DNA of 64,000 nt from Bacillota bacterium (GTDB lineage Bacteria; Bacillota; Clostridia; Acetivibrionales; DSM-1351). The translations under genes were made by a program, and so were the position numbers. This document shows positions 63,604 to 64,000 of the stretch, piece after piece. The notes under the pieces are model-generated. The model saw nothing but the letters and a program-made list of their open reading frames with translations, ran no database searches and had not been told where the DNA came from. The stretch covers positions 1 to 64,000 of the forward strand of contig JAEXFI010000004.1 in assembly GCA_023400235.1 (NCBI GenBank), in the 5' to 3' direction. Numbering within the stretch: the stretch's first letter is position 1; every line of letters begins with the position of its first letter.

Positions 63604-64000
63604 TTAATCAGTAACCCACTCATGCGAAGTCAAATAGGTCTGACCCCTTATAAGGCTTTTGTGCAAAAGCCTTTTGGCAACAAATAGCCAATATATCAGC
63701 CTGAAGGTAAAACCCAGCAAGTGCCGGAATTCGTTCCTTTTTGAAACCGGTATGTACTGTGGTGCGGATTGTCTCTTACCAAGGAGTTGAATCCATATAT
63801 CCAAATCAGTCGTTTCCACATGATCGATAATTTTCAGCCTTATGTCCTTTTGGTCCGAATACTTAATAACCGTCTTCTTTAAGTCCCCAAGTGAGCTTTT
63901 GTCCTTGAAGTTCAGCGTTACCCTTTTTGAAAATAGCTTTTTTCGTGGAGTCAGATCTATTTCCGCCAGCCCCTTAAGTACTTTATATACTAGATTTTCC
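63604..64000 (-). CDS. C-terminal part of an unrecognised protein (runs off the window)
   Basis: An open frame of 131 codons before the stop at 63604 continues without interruption to the window edge (63999), beginning ENLVYKVLKGLAEIDLTP. It contains FSKRVTLNFKDKSSLGDLKK and a basic tail RNEFRHLLGFTFRLIYWL ... SHEWVTD. I do not recognise the family. A GTG at 63819 is an internal codon, not the start. It ends 135 bp upstream of the NRPS operon and reads in the same direction, so it could be a pathway or regulatory gene. Confidence 0.6.
   Translation of the reverse strand, partial: ENLVYKVLKGLAEIDLTPRKKLFSKRVTLNFKDKSSLGDLKKTVIKYSDQKDIRLKIIDHVETTDLDIWIQLLGKRQSAPQYIPVSKRNEFRHLLGFTFRLIYWLFVAKRLLHKSLIRGQTYLTSHEWVTD

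Overview
The window reads as chromosome from an anaerobic, low-to-moderate GC clostridium, most likely a Ruminiclostridium/cellulolytic Clostridium type. The grounds are the compact priA-def-fmt-DUF116-peptidase-rsmB-rlmN-stp-prkC-rsgA-rpe-thiN operon, strong GGAGG Shine-Dalgarno (SD) sites with frequent TTG/GTG starts, and the similarity of many proteins to clostridial families. This is inference from gene content; no database search was possible. Almost every gene lies on the minus strand.

Region 1 (about 1-15,500) is accessory DNA. It holds a frameshifted DUF4157 (eCIS-associated) gene and a very AT-rich five-gene operon. That operon starts with a giant STAND ATPase carrying an N-terminal PD-(D/E)XK-like nuclease (Avs-like), followed by a small protein, a membrane protein, a HEPN-like helical protein and a protein with a C-terminal PD-(D/E)XK motif. 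It looks like an uncharacterised anti-phage operon. Next come an orphan DUF6088/AbiEi-type regulator with a large inverted repeat, a serine recombinase broken by one in-frame stop codon, and what appears to be the 3' tail of an rlmD/rumA-type gene, a common integration target. These look like remains of an integrated element.

Region 2 (about 15,500-31,000) is conserved core: an aspartate/glutamate racemase, tRNA-Ala(GGC) with its terminator, a prolyl-tRNA editing protein, and then the priA...thiN operon driven by a good extended -10 promoter. Oddities are an 85-bp tandem duplication at the end of rsmB and a 12-bp repeat expansion that lengthens Rpe.

Region 3 (about 31,000-36,300) has a Gx-transporter/NusG-domain-II pair diverging from a type II NADH dehydrogenase with a C-terminal DoxX-like membrane part. 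This trio resembles part of the flavin-based extracellular electron transfer loci of Firmicutes. A structured leader precedes the dehydrogenase and a triple-nested palindrome follows it. An SSB paralogue and a membrane-anchored, catalytically degenerate Mrr-like protein complete the region.

Region 4 (about 36,300-63,500) is a hybrid NRPS/PKS biosynthetic operon read right to left. It encodes FAAL-ACP-C-A(Gly-like code)-T; KS-AT-KR-DH-ACP; a MATE exporter; KS-degenerate AT-ACP; a membrane-anchored penicillin-acylase-type hydrolase; a beta-hydroxyacid-dehydrogenase-like protein; C-A-T-T-E-like with an E1/ThiF-type adenylyltransferase inserted inside the A domain; and a PP-loop ATPase. The likely product is an N-acyl-Gly-polyketide-X peptide, exported and possibly deacylated outside the cell. 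The ThiF-interrupted A domain lacking the usual Asp235, next to a PP-loop enzyme, is the most unusual chemistry signal in the window. Several gene junctions in this operon, and one in region 3, consist of dispersed structured repeats (107-bp type A, about 63-bp type B). These provide the stop codon of the upstream gene and/or the SD of the downstream gene, and they show compensatory base changes. They are a strong candidate for an undescribed intra-operon RNA element.
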